Positions 1-9,512 of a stretch of DNA of 64,000 bases are shown here, in pieces. How positions within the stretch are numbered: the first letter of the stretch is position 1; every line of letters begins with the position of its first letter. Origin of the DNA: Moritella sp. PE36 (GTDB lineage: Bacteria; Pseudomonadota; Gammaproteobacteria; Enterobacterales; Moritellaceae); contig NZ_ABCQ01000007.1 in assembly GCF_000170855.1 (NCBI RefSeq), positions 79,226 through 143,225 on the forward strand. Reading direction: 5' to 3'. The position numbers and the translations under genes are program-made. The notes under the pieces were generated by a model that was given only the letters and a program-made list of their open reading frames with translations, ran no database searches and was not told where the DNA came from.

Positions 1-670
1 TATTTAATTCTATAGTTTCAGGACGAGCACGGGTGAAGAGTCGACGTAAACGATTCATCACAACACCTGGGTGGGCTTTGTTAATAAAACCAGAATCCCA
101 CAATGTCTGTTCAAGATGCGTATGGAACATTTCAAGTTCCTCTTGTTTTGGATACGGGTTCTCTTGTTCAGGATAAGTGTTGGTAGCAAGATATGCCATA
201 CGTGTTTCGTACGTTAAGATCTGTACTGCCATGGCTAAATTCAATGAACTGTATTCAGGATTTGCAGCAACACATACATGATAAGTACATTTTTGTAGCT
301 CTTCATTGGTCAAACCAATACGCTCACGACCAAATACCAGTGCCACTGGATAATTCGGTACTTCTTCAATTAATTTTAACCCTGCTTCACGTGAATCCAG
401 CATTGGCCATTGCAGCGTGCGTGAACGCGCACTTGTACCAATCACAAGGCCACAGTCTGCTACCGCTTCTTCTAAGGTATCGACGATCGTTGCATTCTCT
501 AATACATCTGCAGCACCGGCAGCTAATGCGACTGATTTCTCATCAATCTCACATAAAGGTGCCACTAGCACTAATTGCGTGAACCCCATGGTTTTCATTG
601 CTCGAGCAGCAGAACCAATATTACCAGGATGAGATGTACCGACTAATACAACTTTTACGTTTGCTAACAT
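1..670 (-). CDS. trmJ: TrmJ, tRNA (cytidine/uridine-2'-O-)-methyltransferase, 3' end cut by window edge
   Basis: SPOUT-family methyltransferase that 2'-O-methylates nucleotide 32 in the tRNA anticodon loop. The reading frame opens at ATG 668-670 on the minus strand and stays open to the window edge, giving about 223 residues. Visible family motifs are [10 protein letters not shown] (residues 17-26), the knot motif [15 protein letters not shown] (111-125) and the SAM-pocket segment [14 protein letters not shown] (137-150). The C-terminal extension is present but its end lies outside the window. It stands head-to-head with suhB, the arrangement seen in many gammaproteobacteria, where isc iron-sulfur genes often follow trmJ; that part cannot be seen here. 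Confidence 0.95.
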   Translation of the reverse strand, partial: MLANVKVVLVGTSHPGNIGSAARAMKTMGFTQLVLVAPLCEIDEKSVALAAGAADVLENATIVDTLEEAVADCGLVIGTSARSRTLQWPMLDSREAGLKLIEEVPNYPVALVFGRERIGLTNEELQKCTYHVCVAANPEYSSLNLAMAVQILTYETRMAYLATNTYPEQENPYPKQEELEMFHTHLEQTLWDSGFINKAHPGVVMNRLRRLFTRARPETIELN

Positions 671-873
671 AATTAATACCTAAAAAGATGCATAATAGTC
701 AAACAAGCTATTTAAACCACAGGTTAAAAGCAAGAGTTAGACTATTATTGGAGTTGTTAATTTATGGTCGCGAATTCTAGCACAATTAACCCGTAGCGGA
801 TGTAATAAGCCGCGGTGAAAACGTAAAATATACTAAGAATAAATATAAGGCGTAAAAAGTTATGAAAATTACT

Positions 874-902
874 TTGGATCTTTACCTTAAGTTGGTTATA
901 CT
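874..902 (+). promoter_or_regulatory. Likely sigma-70 promoter of suhB
   Basis: A TTGGAT -35 box (874-879) and a TATACT -10 box (897-902) are separated by 17 bp. They lie about 45 bp upstream of the suhB start, which has GGTGGTAA as ribosome-binding site. Prediction by eye only. Confidence 0.6.
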
Positions 903-946
903 CCGCGCCCTAATTCCCGTTCTTTCAAAAATTTGGTGGTAATAGT

Positions 947-1750
947 ATGCATCCGATGCTAACAATCGCGATCCGTGCTGCGCGTGACGCAGGCAATGTA
1001 ATCGTAAAAGCTTATGGCGATCCTAGTAAAACTAAGGTTGAGCAAAAAGGCACAAATGATTTTGTGACTAACGTAGAAAAAGAAGCTGAAGCAGCTATTA
1101 TCGCTACAATTAAAAAAGCTTACCCAGAGCATACGATCATCGCTAAAGACAGCGGTGCGACTACTGGTGCAGATACAGACTACCAGTGGATCATTGACCC
1201 ACTAAACGGTCATATTAACTTTATCAAAGGTATTCCACACTTCGCAGTGTCTATTGCTTTACACGTTAAAGGTAAAGCTGAAGTTGCTGTTATCTTTGAT
1301 GCTATCGGTGATGAAATCTTCTCTGCTTGTCGTGGTAAAGGCGCTCAATTAAACGGTTTCCGTTTACGTGCTGGTTCTGCTAAAGATCTATCTGGTACTG
1401 TTTTAGCGACAGGCTTCCCACACAGCATGAAGCATCAGCAAGATACTTACATGAACATCTTCGGCGCATTATTCTCTGAATGTGCTGATATCCGTGCAGC
1501 TGGTTGTCCTGCACTTAACCTTGCTTACCTAGCAGCTGGTCGTATCGACGGTTTATGGAGCATGGGTCAAAAACCTTGGGAAACTGCAGCGGGTAACTTA
1601 ATCGCTACTGAATCAGGCGCTATCGTCACTGATTTCGCTGGCGGCCATGACTTCTTCAAGTCTGGTAACTCAGTTGCTGCATCGCCACGTGTACTTAAAG
1701 ATATGCTTGCTAAGATCCGTCCTAACCTGACTGAATCTTTAGCTAAATAA
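947..1750 (+). CDS. suhB: SuhB, inositol-monophosphatase-fold protein with substituted catalytic residues
   Basis: Full-length SuhB homologue (267 aa, same length as E. coli SuhB) that aligns without gaps over the catalytic region. In E. coli, SuhB acts with NusA and the Nus factors in rRNA antitermination and also has inositol-1-phosphatase activity. Here the phosphatase signature is degraded: the usual EES motif reads KDS (Lys67-Asp68), DPLDGT reads DPLNGH (Asn87, His89), the Asp in the ALDLAY motif is Asn191, and PWD is PWE (Glu212). Asp84 is kept. The rest is well conserved, so this is not a frameshifted pseudogene. A scaffold/antitermination role without phosphatase activity is the likely reading. 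A strong terminator follows. Confidence 0.93.
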   Translation: MHPMLTIAIRAARDAGNVIVKAYGDPSKTKVEQKGTNDFVTNVEKEAEAAIIATIKKAYPEHTIIAKDSGATTGADTDYQWIIDPLNGHINFIKGIPHFAVSIALHVKGKAEVAVIFDAIGDEIFSACRGKGAQLNGFRLRAGSAKDLSGTVLATGFPHSMKHQQDTYMNIFGALFSECADIRAAGCPALNLAYLAAGRIDGLWSMGQKPWETAAGNLIATESGAIVTDFAGGHDFFKSGNSVAASPRVLKDMLAKIRPNLTESLAK

Positions 1751-1810
1751 CTTGATTTTAACTAGATAGTAGCGTTAACGCGCCACATTATTAAGTAAAA
1801 AATTAAGCAC

Positions 1811-1849
1811 AAAAAAGCCCAGTACTTGTTACAAGTACTGGGCTTTTTT
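1811..1849. terminator. Bidirectional terminator between suhB and iucD
   Basis: A perfect 13-bp stem (AGCCCAGTACTTG with its complement, 3-nt loop) is flanked by an A-run on the left and a T-run on the right, so it can end transcription of suhB (+) and of the siderophore operon (-). Confidence 0.9.
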
Positions 1850-1871
1850 AGGTTTTATTTTAGGAATAAGA

Positions 1872-3224
1872 TTACGCCATAGATAATGTCTTCTCAGCTA
1901 TCCCTTCATTTACGCTTTGTGCTGCACTTGCCGGTTCACAGTCATGTTCACTATCATCATTGGTCCATTGGATAACATGTTCATTTTCAAACAAATCAAA
2001 TGCTGGAACGGGTAATAAATCATTAATGATTTTAGCAGAGCGCCAAGCCATTAAGCTCAGTTGAGGATCGGCAATACCATGACTATCTAATCCCGCATTA
2101 ACGGCATAAATATGGTTATCTTGACCACCAGACCATTTCACTCTGAAGTTTGGATCAAGTTGCAATAAACCACCCTCTGATAAATCCAGCATCGGCGTTA
2201 ACGCTTTAATACAATTAGGAATTTTTGACTCAAACCCGGTCGCTAAAATAACGACAGTGGCGGCATAATGTTCCTCTTTACCAGTTAAAGTATTATTAGC
2301 CATTAACTTAAAACCATTGGTCGTATTGCTCATTGCATTTACAGTTCGATGTGGCAATAAGCGCACCCATTTACGTTGTTTTTGCACTTCAAATTTATCA
2401 TATAGTTCTTGATAAATAGCTAATAATGCTTCGCTTGTGATCCCATCACTGGTTAACTTCTGCGCCCGGATCTCTTGCTGTTTTACCGCTTCATCCAAAT
2501 GATAGAACTGCTCAACATAACGAGGCATAAAGTATTCATTACTAAACGCTGCCTCATCTAAAGCTTGGAAATTTGCGCGTCGTGATAACCAATCTAGCTG
2601 AGCAGGTTGCCCCCAATTTCCACGTAACGCATTTAAAAATACATCAGCGCCGGTTTGACCACCACCGACCAGCACAACGCGCTTGCCAGTCAAATCAATA
2701 TTACGTAAGCCAATTTCACTGGCATGGAAACAATTGTCACCTAAATAAGGTTTTATTTCTGTCGGGATATAAGGCGACTTGCCAGTCCCTAAACAAATGT
2801 GCTTAGTCTGATATTGCCCTTGGTTCGTCGTAACAATAAAACGATCGTCAACAAATTCAATCTGTTCAACAGTCTGCGAAAATTTCACATTAGTGAGTTG
2901 TTTTGAGGCCCAAGATAAATAATCAGAGAACTCAGCGCGGGTAATCGTTTTTTGCTCAGTATTTAAAAAACGATAGAACTTTTTATTTCGGACTAAATAA
3001 GCAATAAAACTATATGGACTTTCTGGTGCCACAGCGGTGACAAGATCCTTTAAGTAGGATGTTTGCATATACGTGTTTGGCAGCATTAAACCTTCATGCC
3101 AAATAAATTCTTTTTTATGCTCTAAAAAGCAGCTTGTTAAACTTGGAACCTGTTCAAGTAGCGCGGCAATACTTAAGTTAAAAGGGCCAACACCTATACC
3201 CATAATATCTGTTAATCTTTCCAT
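1872..3224 (-). CDS. iucD: IucD-like L-lysine N6-monooxygenase
   Basis: FAD- and NADPH-dependent N-hydroxylase; in aerobactin synthesis it converts lysine to N6-hydroxylysine, the first step. The FAD motif GIGVGPFNLS is at residues 9-18, an NADPH motif VVLVGGGQTGAD follows near residue 185, and the ATGF motif typical of the family is near residue 330. About 450 aa, the usual size. The start at 3224 is chosen because AAGGA lies 8 nt upstream; an ATG at 3233 has its Shine-Dalgarno directly abutting. It is the last gene of the operon, starting 11 nt after the iucA-iucB fusion. An ornithine or putrescine substrate is the alternative, but the neighbours fit aerobactin. Confidence 0.88.
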   Translation of the reverse strand: MERLTDIMGIGVGPFNLSIAALLEQVPSLTSCFLEHKKEFIWHEGLMLPNTYMQTSYLKDLVTAVAPESPYSFIAYLVRNKKFYRFLNTEQKTITRAEFSDYLSWASKQLTNVKFSQTVEQIEFVDDRFIVTTNQGQYQTKHICLGTGKSPYIPTEIKPYLGDNCFHASEIGLRNIDLTGKRVVLVGGGQTGADVFLNALRGNWGQPAQLDWLSRRANFQALDEAAFSNEYFMPRYVEQFYHLDEAVKQQEIRAQKLTSDGITSEALLAIYQELYDKFEVQKQRKWVRLLPHRTVNAMSNTTNGFKLMANNTLTGKEEHYAATVVILATGFESKIPNCIKALTPMLDLSEGGLLQLDPNFRVKWSGGQDNHIYAVNAGLDSHGIADPQLSLMAWRSAKIINDLLPVPAFDLFENEHVIQWTNDDSEHDCEPASAAQSVNEGIAEKTLSMA

Positions 3225-3235
3225 CTTGCTCATCC

Positions 3236-6013
3236 TTAAATAATACGCTCAAAAAAATCATTCCGTTCACTACACAGTAATGCAGCTCTTTTATGCGGAA
3301 AATCGAACTCTTTTAACTTCTGTAAACCAACCTTACTCGCGATCGTCGCCACGTGTTTATTATCAGCTCGCGGCTCGCCCAATACATTTCCTGTGCGCTG
3401 CTCATCGGTATAAATGGCATGCTGTAGACAACTCGCCCAATTAACAAAGTAGCGCCCACCTAAGAACAATGGATTGCCCACCAGCATATGTACACCACGA
3501 TCATAATGCTGACAGTCATAATAAATGCCGAGACGATCTTCAGGCGTCCAATACACTTCTAAATAGCCAAATGCGACACCATCAACATAACCAATCACAG
3601 CCATGCTATGCGGATCCGCTGTTTGTTTTTCAAGGTATTGTTGATGCTCAGATTTTGTTCCTGCGAGTTCCCACATTCGGTTCACTTCAGGACGATTATG
3701 CCAATGGCTGAATGTGGCTACATCCAAGCTAATGTCTGCACATTTAAAACTAATCACCCGATCAAGATCATAGGCGTATTGCTGATACCAAATACCTTGA
3801 GGCTGCGGTGGACGTTGTGGATACTCAATGCCTTGCTCAGATAGCAATAAGGGAGAGTCTACATTCGTGTTTGCTTGGTTTTGAGACCAAATGTTAGCGA
3901 ATTGAAAAAACGCAGCGCGTTGAATATGCACGTCATCACCGACACTTTCAGCCCACTTCGGTATTTTCGCTGTGGTCATTGTTAACCATAACGACTGGTT
4001 GATAGTGATGGTTTTACGATTAACGCCCATACCAGAAAACGTGTGTTCAAGAATATTAAACCACTGTGCTTGGTTTAACGTATCAGTGCTGGTATCCATC
4101 ACTGTATGTAAGCCATGCTCGTCATAACTAAACGACCACAGACTTAAGCAGCTCGTTACCGTAAATTGCTTTCCAGTGGTTTCAAATACCAGCTCAGATC
4201 CCGTTTTATTGGTATGACCGCTATCAGCCTTACCAATAATGCCTTGCTGTCGGAATAACGGTTTAAATACAGTCTTAACTTCCTTCTTCACCGCCAACTT
4301 AAAAATATTCGGATAGTTGACATAAATTTTACTTGGGTCCGCGATCTCAGTTTCATTTTGCGCTGACAAGAAACAGAAGAAATTACTTTTAATCGTTAAG
4401 CTGTCGCTATTGAGCAGATAATCATAAAACGAGCGATCATAAAAACTCTGTTGCGCTAATTTACGCCATAGATTTTGGCTCAACTGAATCAACTGCTCAT
4501 GTGATACGACACTATCCTCAGTACTGCGATTCAGTAACGGTAAGTCACTTTGCAATGCCGCTATCACGCTATTGAGTGAATTAACGATAAGGTAATAACT
4601 GAAATACGAATTCACATTTTCATTCTGCATGAAATATTCTGGCGCATTTTCTTGTAGTAACGGAAAACGTGTTACTGCCGTTTCTGTAAACCCGGTTCCC
4701 TGACAATCTCTGAATTTAGCGCCGCAAGGCAAGCCATGGTCAAAATCCACCAAAATGTTTTGTTGATGTGCCAATAACACCAAGCCGTAATCACTGCGAG
4801 CAACGCAGATTGGTTTTATCACCTGCTCTAAGAATTGTTCGAACCATACCAAACTTGCGTCACGATAAGATAGCGACTGATGTTCAGCAAATTGCATGAT
4901 TAAATCTTGAATGAAATTACTACCATCGGCCTTAGTCTGGGTTAATGTCGCTAACACCATGCTTGGCTCTTTACCTGTTGGGAACGGATTTTCACGCCAA
5001 CAGAACAAGCTATCAACAATCGACTCACCAGCAAGATCATTTAATCCACACCATGCAGGTTCTTGTAATACCGAGAAGCGAGGGAAGCGTTGCCACAACT
5101 CTGCACCCGCTACTTCTTCACTAACCTGCTTGAACAATACTCCACGTTCCAGCTCTTTAACCGATAAGTAACGGACTGAGTTTGTCAGCTTCACCGCTAA
5201 AGAAAACTTCAACATCCAGCGGCTATCTTGCTGCCATAACGCGCGGGTTGATGATGTCGGATGCCAAGCCCTACCCTGCTTACTATCCGTAAACTCAATA
5301 ATCAAACCATCAGCAAAATATTGTTGTATGCTGGTATTCTCACGCAGTACTTTGGCTTGATGTGGGTGCACAGGGAAAGCCAGATAACCGTCAGGGATAG
5401 TGTCAGGAAATGTCGTGGTATTAAATGTATCTTGATAGGTTTGCAGCAGTAAGGCTGAAATTGATTCGCCATGACTATTGCCCGCCAATAATGTCGGCGC
5501 GACAAAATACCACTGCAACGAAAAGCTATTCGCGTAATCAGGGCTATACAGTTTAGACTCTGCTGCGGTCCAACCTTGATGACTCTTACCTGCAGGATGT
5601 AAATTATGCCCACCGATAAGGCTCTGCTCCGCCTGAATAAAACCATCAATACCGACAGGAGCAAGTCGTTCCGCCAATACATTTTCCATATGCGCCTGAC
5701 TGGCAAACACTTGTTGTTTAAAGCCCGTCAATTGGGTTTGACTAAAATCACCGGTGATCTCATGATGCTTACAAATCAATTCAATTACGTCAGCATAAGC
5801 GATATCTGACTCACCCTGTAAATCACGAAACTTAACCGGGTAATTAAATTGAAAACGCTGAACGGGAGAATACTGTAATAATGGCAGTACTATTTGTCCT
5901 TCCGCCATATCGATACAAATTTCATGCTGCGTTGTCGCATAACCTTGCCATTCATTAAGCAATGCATTTAAAAACGCATCTAATGATAGCTTCTCAGCAT
6001 AACTATACTGCAT
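3236..6013 (-). CDS. IucA-IucB fusion: NIS synthetase plus N6-hydroxylysine acetyltransferase
   Basis: A 925-aa two-enzyme protein. Residues about 1-575 match IucA, the type A NRPS-independent siderophore synthetase that joins citrate to N6-acetyl-N6-hydroxylysine: HPHQAKV, TSSTRALW, SVRYLSVKELERG, LVLLAHQQNILV and RDCQGTGF are all present. Residues about 590-925 match IucB, a GNAT acetyltransferase, ending with EPRADNKHVA and EFDFPHKRAALL. In the classical operon these are two adjacent genes; here there is no stop or start between them. The start at 6013 has GAGGAG 7 nt upstream and overlaps the end of the nitroreductase gene by 11 nt, which implies translational coupling. Confidence 0.9.
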   Translation of the reverse strand: MQYSYAEKLSLDAFLNALLNEWQGYATTQHEICIDMAEGQIVLPLLQYSPVQRFQFNYPVKFRDLQGESDIAYADVIELICKHHEITGDFSQTQLTGFKQQVFASQAHMENVLAERLAPVGIDGFIQAEQSLIGGHNLHPAGKSHQGWTAAESKLYSPDYANSFSLQWYFVAPTLLAGNSHGESISALLLQTYQDTFNTTTFPDTIPDGYLAFPVHPHQAKVLRENTSIQQYFADGLIIEFTDSKQGRAWHPTSSTRALWQQDSRWMLKFSLAVKLTNSVRYLSVKELERGVLFKQVSEEVAGAELWQRFPRFSVLQEPAWCGLNDLAGESIVDSLFCWRENPFPTGKEPSMVLATLTQTKADGSNFIQDLIMQFAEHQSLSYRDASLVWFEQFLEQVIKPICVARSDYGLVLLAHQQNILVDFDHGLPCGAKFRDCQGTGFTETAVTRFPLLQENAPEYFMQNENVNSYFSYYLIVNSLNSVIAALQSDLPLLNRSTEDSVVSHEQLIQLSQNLWRKLAQQSFYDRSFYDYLLNSDSLTIKSNFFCFLSAQNETEIADPSKIYVNYPNIFKLAVKKEVKTVFKPLFRQQGIIGKADSGHTNKTGSELVFETTGKQFTVTSCLSLWSFSYDEHGLHTVMDTSTDTLNQAQWFNILEHTFSGMGVNRKTITINQSLWLTMTTAKIPKWAESVGDDVHIQRAAFFQFANIWSQNQANTNVDSPLLLSEQGIEYPQRPPQPQGIWYQQYAYDLDRVISFKCADISLDVATFSHWHNRPEVNRMWELAGTKSEHQQYLEKQTADPHSMAVIGYVDGVAFGYLEVYWTPEDRLGIYYDCQHYDRGVHMLVGNPLFLGGRYFVNWASCLQHAIYTDEQRTGNVLGEPRADNKHVATIASKVGLQKLKEFDFPHKRAALLCSERNDFFERII

Positions 6014-6617
6014 CGCTGTTCTCCTCTGTCGCAAATAGTGGTACTAGTTTTCCATCGCCTTGCCATTGATAACAATGCTTATCCACCTCGCCACGCGGTT
6101 TAATACGCTCTGTTTTTTTAGTCCCCAGCATAATAAAGGCCACAGGTTCTTGTTGCGCCGTTAAGCCAAATAATTGTTGCACGCGGGGTAACTCCGCCGC
6201 ATCGGTGCTGTACCAAATAGCCGCAACACCTTGCTCTTCAGCCGCCAGTAAAATATTCTGACACGCAGCTGCGGCTGATAATACTTGGTCTCGGCGAGAC
6301 ACAGGGTGAGGACTGGTAATGTTAGCCGAGACAACGACAACCATAGGCGCATCACCAAGATAATGAGTAAGTCGACGCACCTTGGCGGGATCAATATCAC
6401 CACCTTCTTCCAACCAAGCCTCACACATTAACTCACACATTATCGGTACTTTTTCATTGGCAACAACAACCAAATGCCAAGGCCGAATATTGCCGTGGTC
6501 GGGGGCGCTCATGACCGCCTGAAAGATACGTTTCAACTGCATTTCATCCGGTGCAGGCTGACACATTTCATGGACGTGACAAGAGCTACGCTGATAAATA
6601 AAATCTAAAACAGGCAT
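6003..6617 (-). CDS. Nitroreductase-family flavoprotein (YdjA-like) in siderophore operon
   Basis: About 204 aa, FMN-dependent nitroreductase fold. An N-terminal RSSCHVHEM segment, SAPDHGNIRPWHLVVV (FMN-contact region) and AAACQNILLAAEEQGVAAIWYS are typical of the YdjA-like small nitroreductases. It sits between the permease and iucA-iucB: its ATG is 2 nt after the permease stop, with AAGGA upstream, and its end overlaps iucA-iucB. It is therefore translated as part of the siderophore operon. Such a gene is not part of the classical aerobactin operon. Reduction of ferric siderophore to release iron is a plausible job but is inference; no ferric-siderophore reductase is otherwise seen in the cluster. 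Confidence 0.85.
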   Translation of the reverse strand: MPVLDFIYQRSSCHVHEMCQPAPDEMQLKRIFQAVMSAPDHGNIRPWHLVVVANEKVPIMCELMCEAWLEEGGDIDPAKVRRLTHYLGDAPMVVVVSANITSPHPVSRRDQVLSAAAACQNILLAAEEQGVAAIWYSTDAAELPRVQQLFGLTAQQEPVAFIMLGTKKTERIKPRGEVDKHCYQWQGDGKLVPLFATEENSDAV

Positions 6618-6619
6618 GA

Positions 6620-8548
6620 TCAATTCCTTTTATAACCAAGTAAAATCAAACAAATAAAGTAAAGTCCGCCAATGATCGAAACTAATATGCCACTGGCAAT
6701 CTCAAATGGTGCAATTAAGGTACGACCGAGTCCGTCGGCGAGTACTAATAGCCAAGCGCCAATCGCACCACTGCCAAGCAGCAATACCCAATGACGAGTT
6801 TGTCCACATAAACGCAATAAGTGTGGCGATAACAATCCAACAAACGCAATCGCACCAACGGACGCGACGGCAGCCGCGGTAATCAACACCACCAACAATA
6901 AGATCAACATGCGTAATTTAAATAACGGCTGGCCGAGGTTATGTCCCCATGTCTCACCGAGCGTGAACAGATCAAGATGACGCGCAAACGTAAAGAGTAA
7001 TAAACAACAAGGTATAGTGACCGCAAGCAGCAGTAAGCCGATTTGACTATCAGCACCATAGGTAGTGCCCGTCAGCCAAAGGACGGTGACCGACGCAGCG
7101 CCCGCACCAAAGGTTAATACCATCGATGCAACGGTGCCGCACCATGCTGAGATGGCGATACCCAATAAAGCGAGTTGCGAAACATTAAATTGATAACGCA
7201 TCGCAATAAACAAAATAGTCACCACAATACCCGCACCAATCAAGGCACAAGCAAACAGAAATACCCGAGAAGCATCAGGCCATACTTGCAGTGCTAAAAT
7301 AATGCATAATACCGAGGCTGAAGTAGCGCCTGAAATGTCAGGGCTGGCCATCGGGTTACGAAACAGTGCTTGTAATGTACAACCCGCAACGCCTAAGCCA
7401 AAACCAGAAAAGACCGCAACGACAATGCGCCATTGTGTAAAGTACTCGCCATCAACAGTCGGCCAGAAATAGGCCACTGTCAGTGTCAACGCTAGCGCAG
7501 GTAAAGACAGTGCTAACCACTTAGGTAGCTGAATAAGCGACGCTAAGCCAAACCCAGTTTCTTGCATGACCATGCCCGCTAAACCTTGTTTTCGCATAAG
7601 TAAATACAAGAAAAAAGGGGTACCCAATAGAACGGTTAATACACCCGTTGGTAAGCGATAACCAGCCAATGGCATAGCACGAGAGAATAGCTCCGCAAAG
7701 ATAACTAATAACGCCCCTATCGCACTGGCAAATAGCAATTTTTCACGATGACGATAGTAACCAAGTAACTTCGCCATGTGTGGTGCCATCAAACCAATAA
7801 AGCCTAATACACCGACCATTGCGGTCACTAAAGATGCTTGCAATACCGCCAACATTAATAGACCGACTCGCCAGCGATTGACTTTAAGGCCTGCCGTATT
7901 CGCCATTTCATCACCCATGCTGAGCATATCCAGATGACGATGACACAATAAAGGCAATAACAATAACAACAGCGCTGGGGTTAAAATGATCGCCGCTAAT
8001 TCGCCATCACTTTGGCTAATGTTGCCGCTTCCCCAGAGGAATAACCCATCCATACGTTGTTCAGCATAAAGCATGATGGCAGATGACACGGCACCCACCG
8101 CTAAGCTCATAGCCATACCAATTAAGATCAGCTGTAACTTACCGCCACCAATCACTTGCGATAAGATTAAAATGAGTCCCGCAACCATCACCGCCGTAAT
8201 AAATGCCGCGATCCACAACATCCAGATGCTCGGATCAGGGATAAATAAATTAACCAGCATCGCGCCTAACAACGCCCCAGAGCTAATGCCGATCGTGGAC
8301 GGTGATGCAAAATCATTACCTAAGGTAACCTGTACTACGGTGCCTGATTGCGCTAATAACGCACCACTTAATACGGCAATTAATAGCGTGGGTAACAACA
8401 GCTGAAATACATAAGTTTGTTGGTAACTATCAAATAGATTCATTGTGGGAACGAGAGAAAAAGTACCCACAGAAAGTAAACCAAGCACAAACAACACAGC
8501 TAAGAACACCGAGCTCCCCAGCATTTTCTTATCAACATTAACTAACAT
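6620..8548 (-). CDS. FhuB-type double permease for ferric siderophore import
   Basis: A 642-aa inner-membrane protein made of two tandem FecCD-type permease halves (about residues 1-330 and 335-642), like FhuB. Each half has many hydrophobic spans and a conserved ATPase-coupling segment (GVLGFIGLMAPHMAKLLG in the first, GAIAFVGLLSPHLLRL in the second). The start has GGAGG 6 nt upstream and overlaps the binding-protein gene by 11 nt. With the preceding ATPase and binding protein it forms a complete importer. Because it is in the iuc operon, its substrate is most likely ferric aerobactin, which in E. coli uses the general FhuBCD system. Confidence 0.92.
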   Translation of the reverse strand: MLVNVDKKMLGSSVFLAVLFVLGLLSVGTFSLVPTMNLFDSYQQTYVFQLLLPTLLIAVLSGALLAQSGTVVQVTLGNDFASPSTIGISSGALLGAMLVNLFIPDPSIWMLWIAAFITAVMVAGLILILSQVIGGGKLQLILIGMAMSLAVGAVSSAIMLYAEQRMDGLFLWGSGNISQSDGELAAIILTPALLLLLLPLLCHRHLDMLSMGDEMANTAGLKVNRWRVGLLMLAVLQASLVTAMVGVLGFIGLMAPHMAKLLGYYRHREKLLFASAIGALLVIFAELFSRAMPLAGYRLPTGVLTVLLGTPFFLYLLMRKQGLAGMVMQETGFGLASLIQLPKWLALSLPALALTLTVAYFWPTVDGEYFTQWRIVVAVFSGFGLGVAGCTLQALFRNPMASPDISGATSASVLCIILALQVWPDASRVFLFACALIGAGIVVTILFIAMRYQFNVSQLALLGIAISAWCGTVASMVLTFGAGAASVTVLWLTGTTYGADSQIGLLLLAVTIPCCLLLFTFARHLDLFTLGETWGHNLGQPLFKLRMLILLLVVLITAAAVASVGAIAFVGLLSPHLLRLCGQTRHWVLLLGSGAIGAWLLVLADGLGRTLIAPFEIASGILVSIIGGLYFICLILLGYKRN

Positions 8549-9512
8549 CGGAACCCTCCAATAATGCAGCCGTAAACGCCCGAGCCATCCGGATCACCGA
8601 TACCGGACCACCAAAACTCCACAATGCGGGTACATAATAGATATCATCGTTTTTAACAAACTCATGCTGCGTCCATAACGGTGATAACGTCATGCGTTCG
8701 CCTTTTGATTGTGTTTCTTGGACTAAAATTAATGCGGTATTGCCGAGCAACTTGATCTGTTCCAACTGTAAATGAGTAAAATCTTTACCTGGTAAGTTAG
8801 TAGCCCACACGTAATTTAAGCCAATGTCATTAGCGACAGAAGCGGCTAAACTTTGCTGTGAAAACACCCTTAAGCCGTAGCCCATTCCCACAAACTTGCC
8901 ATATGCCACCGGTTTATCCGCTAAGCCAGCGGCAAATATTTTCTGTTTAAGGCGAGCTAATTCGGTATCCATCTCCCGGAGCTGAACTTGTGCTAACTCC
9001 GCTTTACCAAGTTGCTTTGCAAGGGTTAAATAATTACGACGCATTTGCTGCATATAACGATATTGCGGTTGGTCTATACGGCCAAACTGTTGTAACAATA
9101 ACGTGGGTGCGATGCGATTAAGATCACCACGAATACGTGCATGACGAAACGGGTAACCAACAATTAAGTCGGGCTGTAATTGCATCAGTAAGGGAAAACT
9201 CGGAAATGCACGGTTACCCACATCAACCACATCATCAGGTAACGCAGGTGAATTAGACTGCCACTGGCGATAACCATTTCGAGACGTCACCGCTTGTGGT
9301 TGTATTCCCAGCGACAGGAGCATTTCTGCCGCACTCCAATTAAGCGCAACGACTTTAGGCTCTTGCTGATATGTCTGCATTAATCCGGTGAGTGGCAAGG
9401 GTTGTGCTAACGCTTGAAAAACTTGCTCATTAATCTCTTTAGCAAATACTTGAACTGGTAATAATGTCATCGCAGCGAACATGAGACCAGCTACTGTTCG
9501 AAGCCGTCTCAT
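8538..9512 (-). CDS. FhuD-like periplasmic siderophore-binding protein
   Basis: 324 aa with a typical N-terminal signal peptide (basic MRRLR, hydrophobic core, cleavage near VFA-KEI) and no lipobox, so soluble periplasmic. The body matches the cluster-A/type III iron-siderophore binding fold: VVALNWSAAEMLLSLGIQP near residue 50, a DLIVGYPFRH segment near 115, and a long connecting helix. Its ATG overlaps the stop of the ATPase gene (ATGA) and has AGGTGA in front. It should deliver the ferric siderophore to the double permease. Confidence 0.9.
   Translation of the reverse strand: MRRLRTVAGLMFAAMTLLPVQVFAKEINEQVFQALAQPLPLTGLMQTYQQEPKVVALNWSAAEMLLSLGIQPQAVTSRNGYRQWQSNSPALPDDVVDVGNRAFPSFPLLMQLQPDLIVGYPFRHARIRGDLNRIAPTLLLQQFGRIDQPQYRYMQQMRRNYLTLAKQLGKAELAQVQLREMDTELARLKQKIFAAGLADKPVAYGKFVGMGYGLRVFSQQSLAASVANDIGLNYVWATNLPGKDFTHLQLEQIKLLGNTALILVQETQSKGERMTLSPLWTQHEFVKNDDIYYVPALWSFGGPVSVIRMARAFTAALLEGSDVS

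Noticed and set aside
193..582. 129-aa plus-strand frame
   Set aside because: It lies antisense to trmJ, whose minus-strand frame has clear SPOUT motifs.
947..1750. SuhB differences as sequencing errors or a pseudogene
   Set aside because: The frame is full-length and the substitutions are scattered, single-codon and confined to catalytic motifs.
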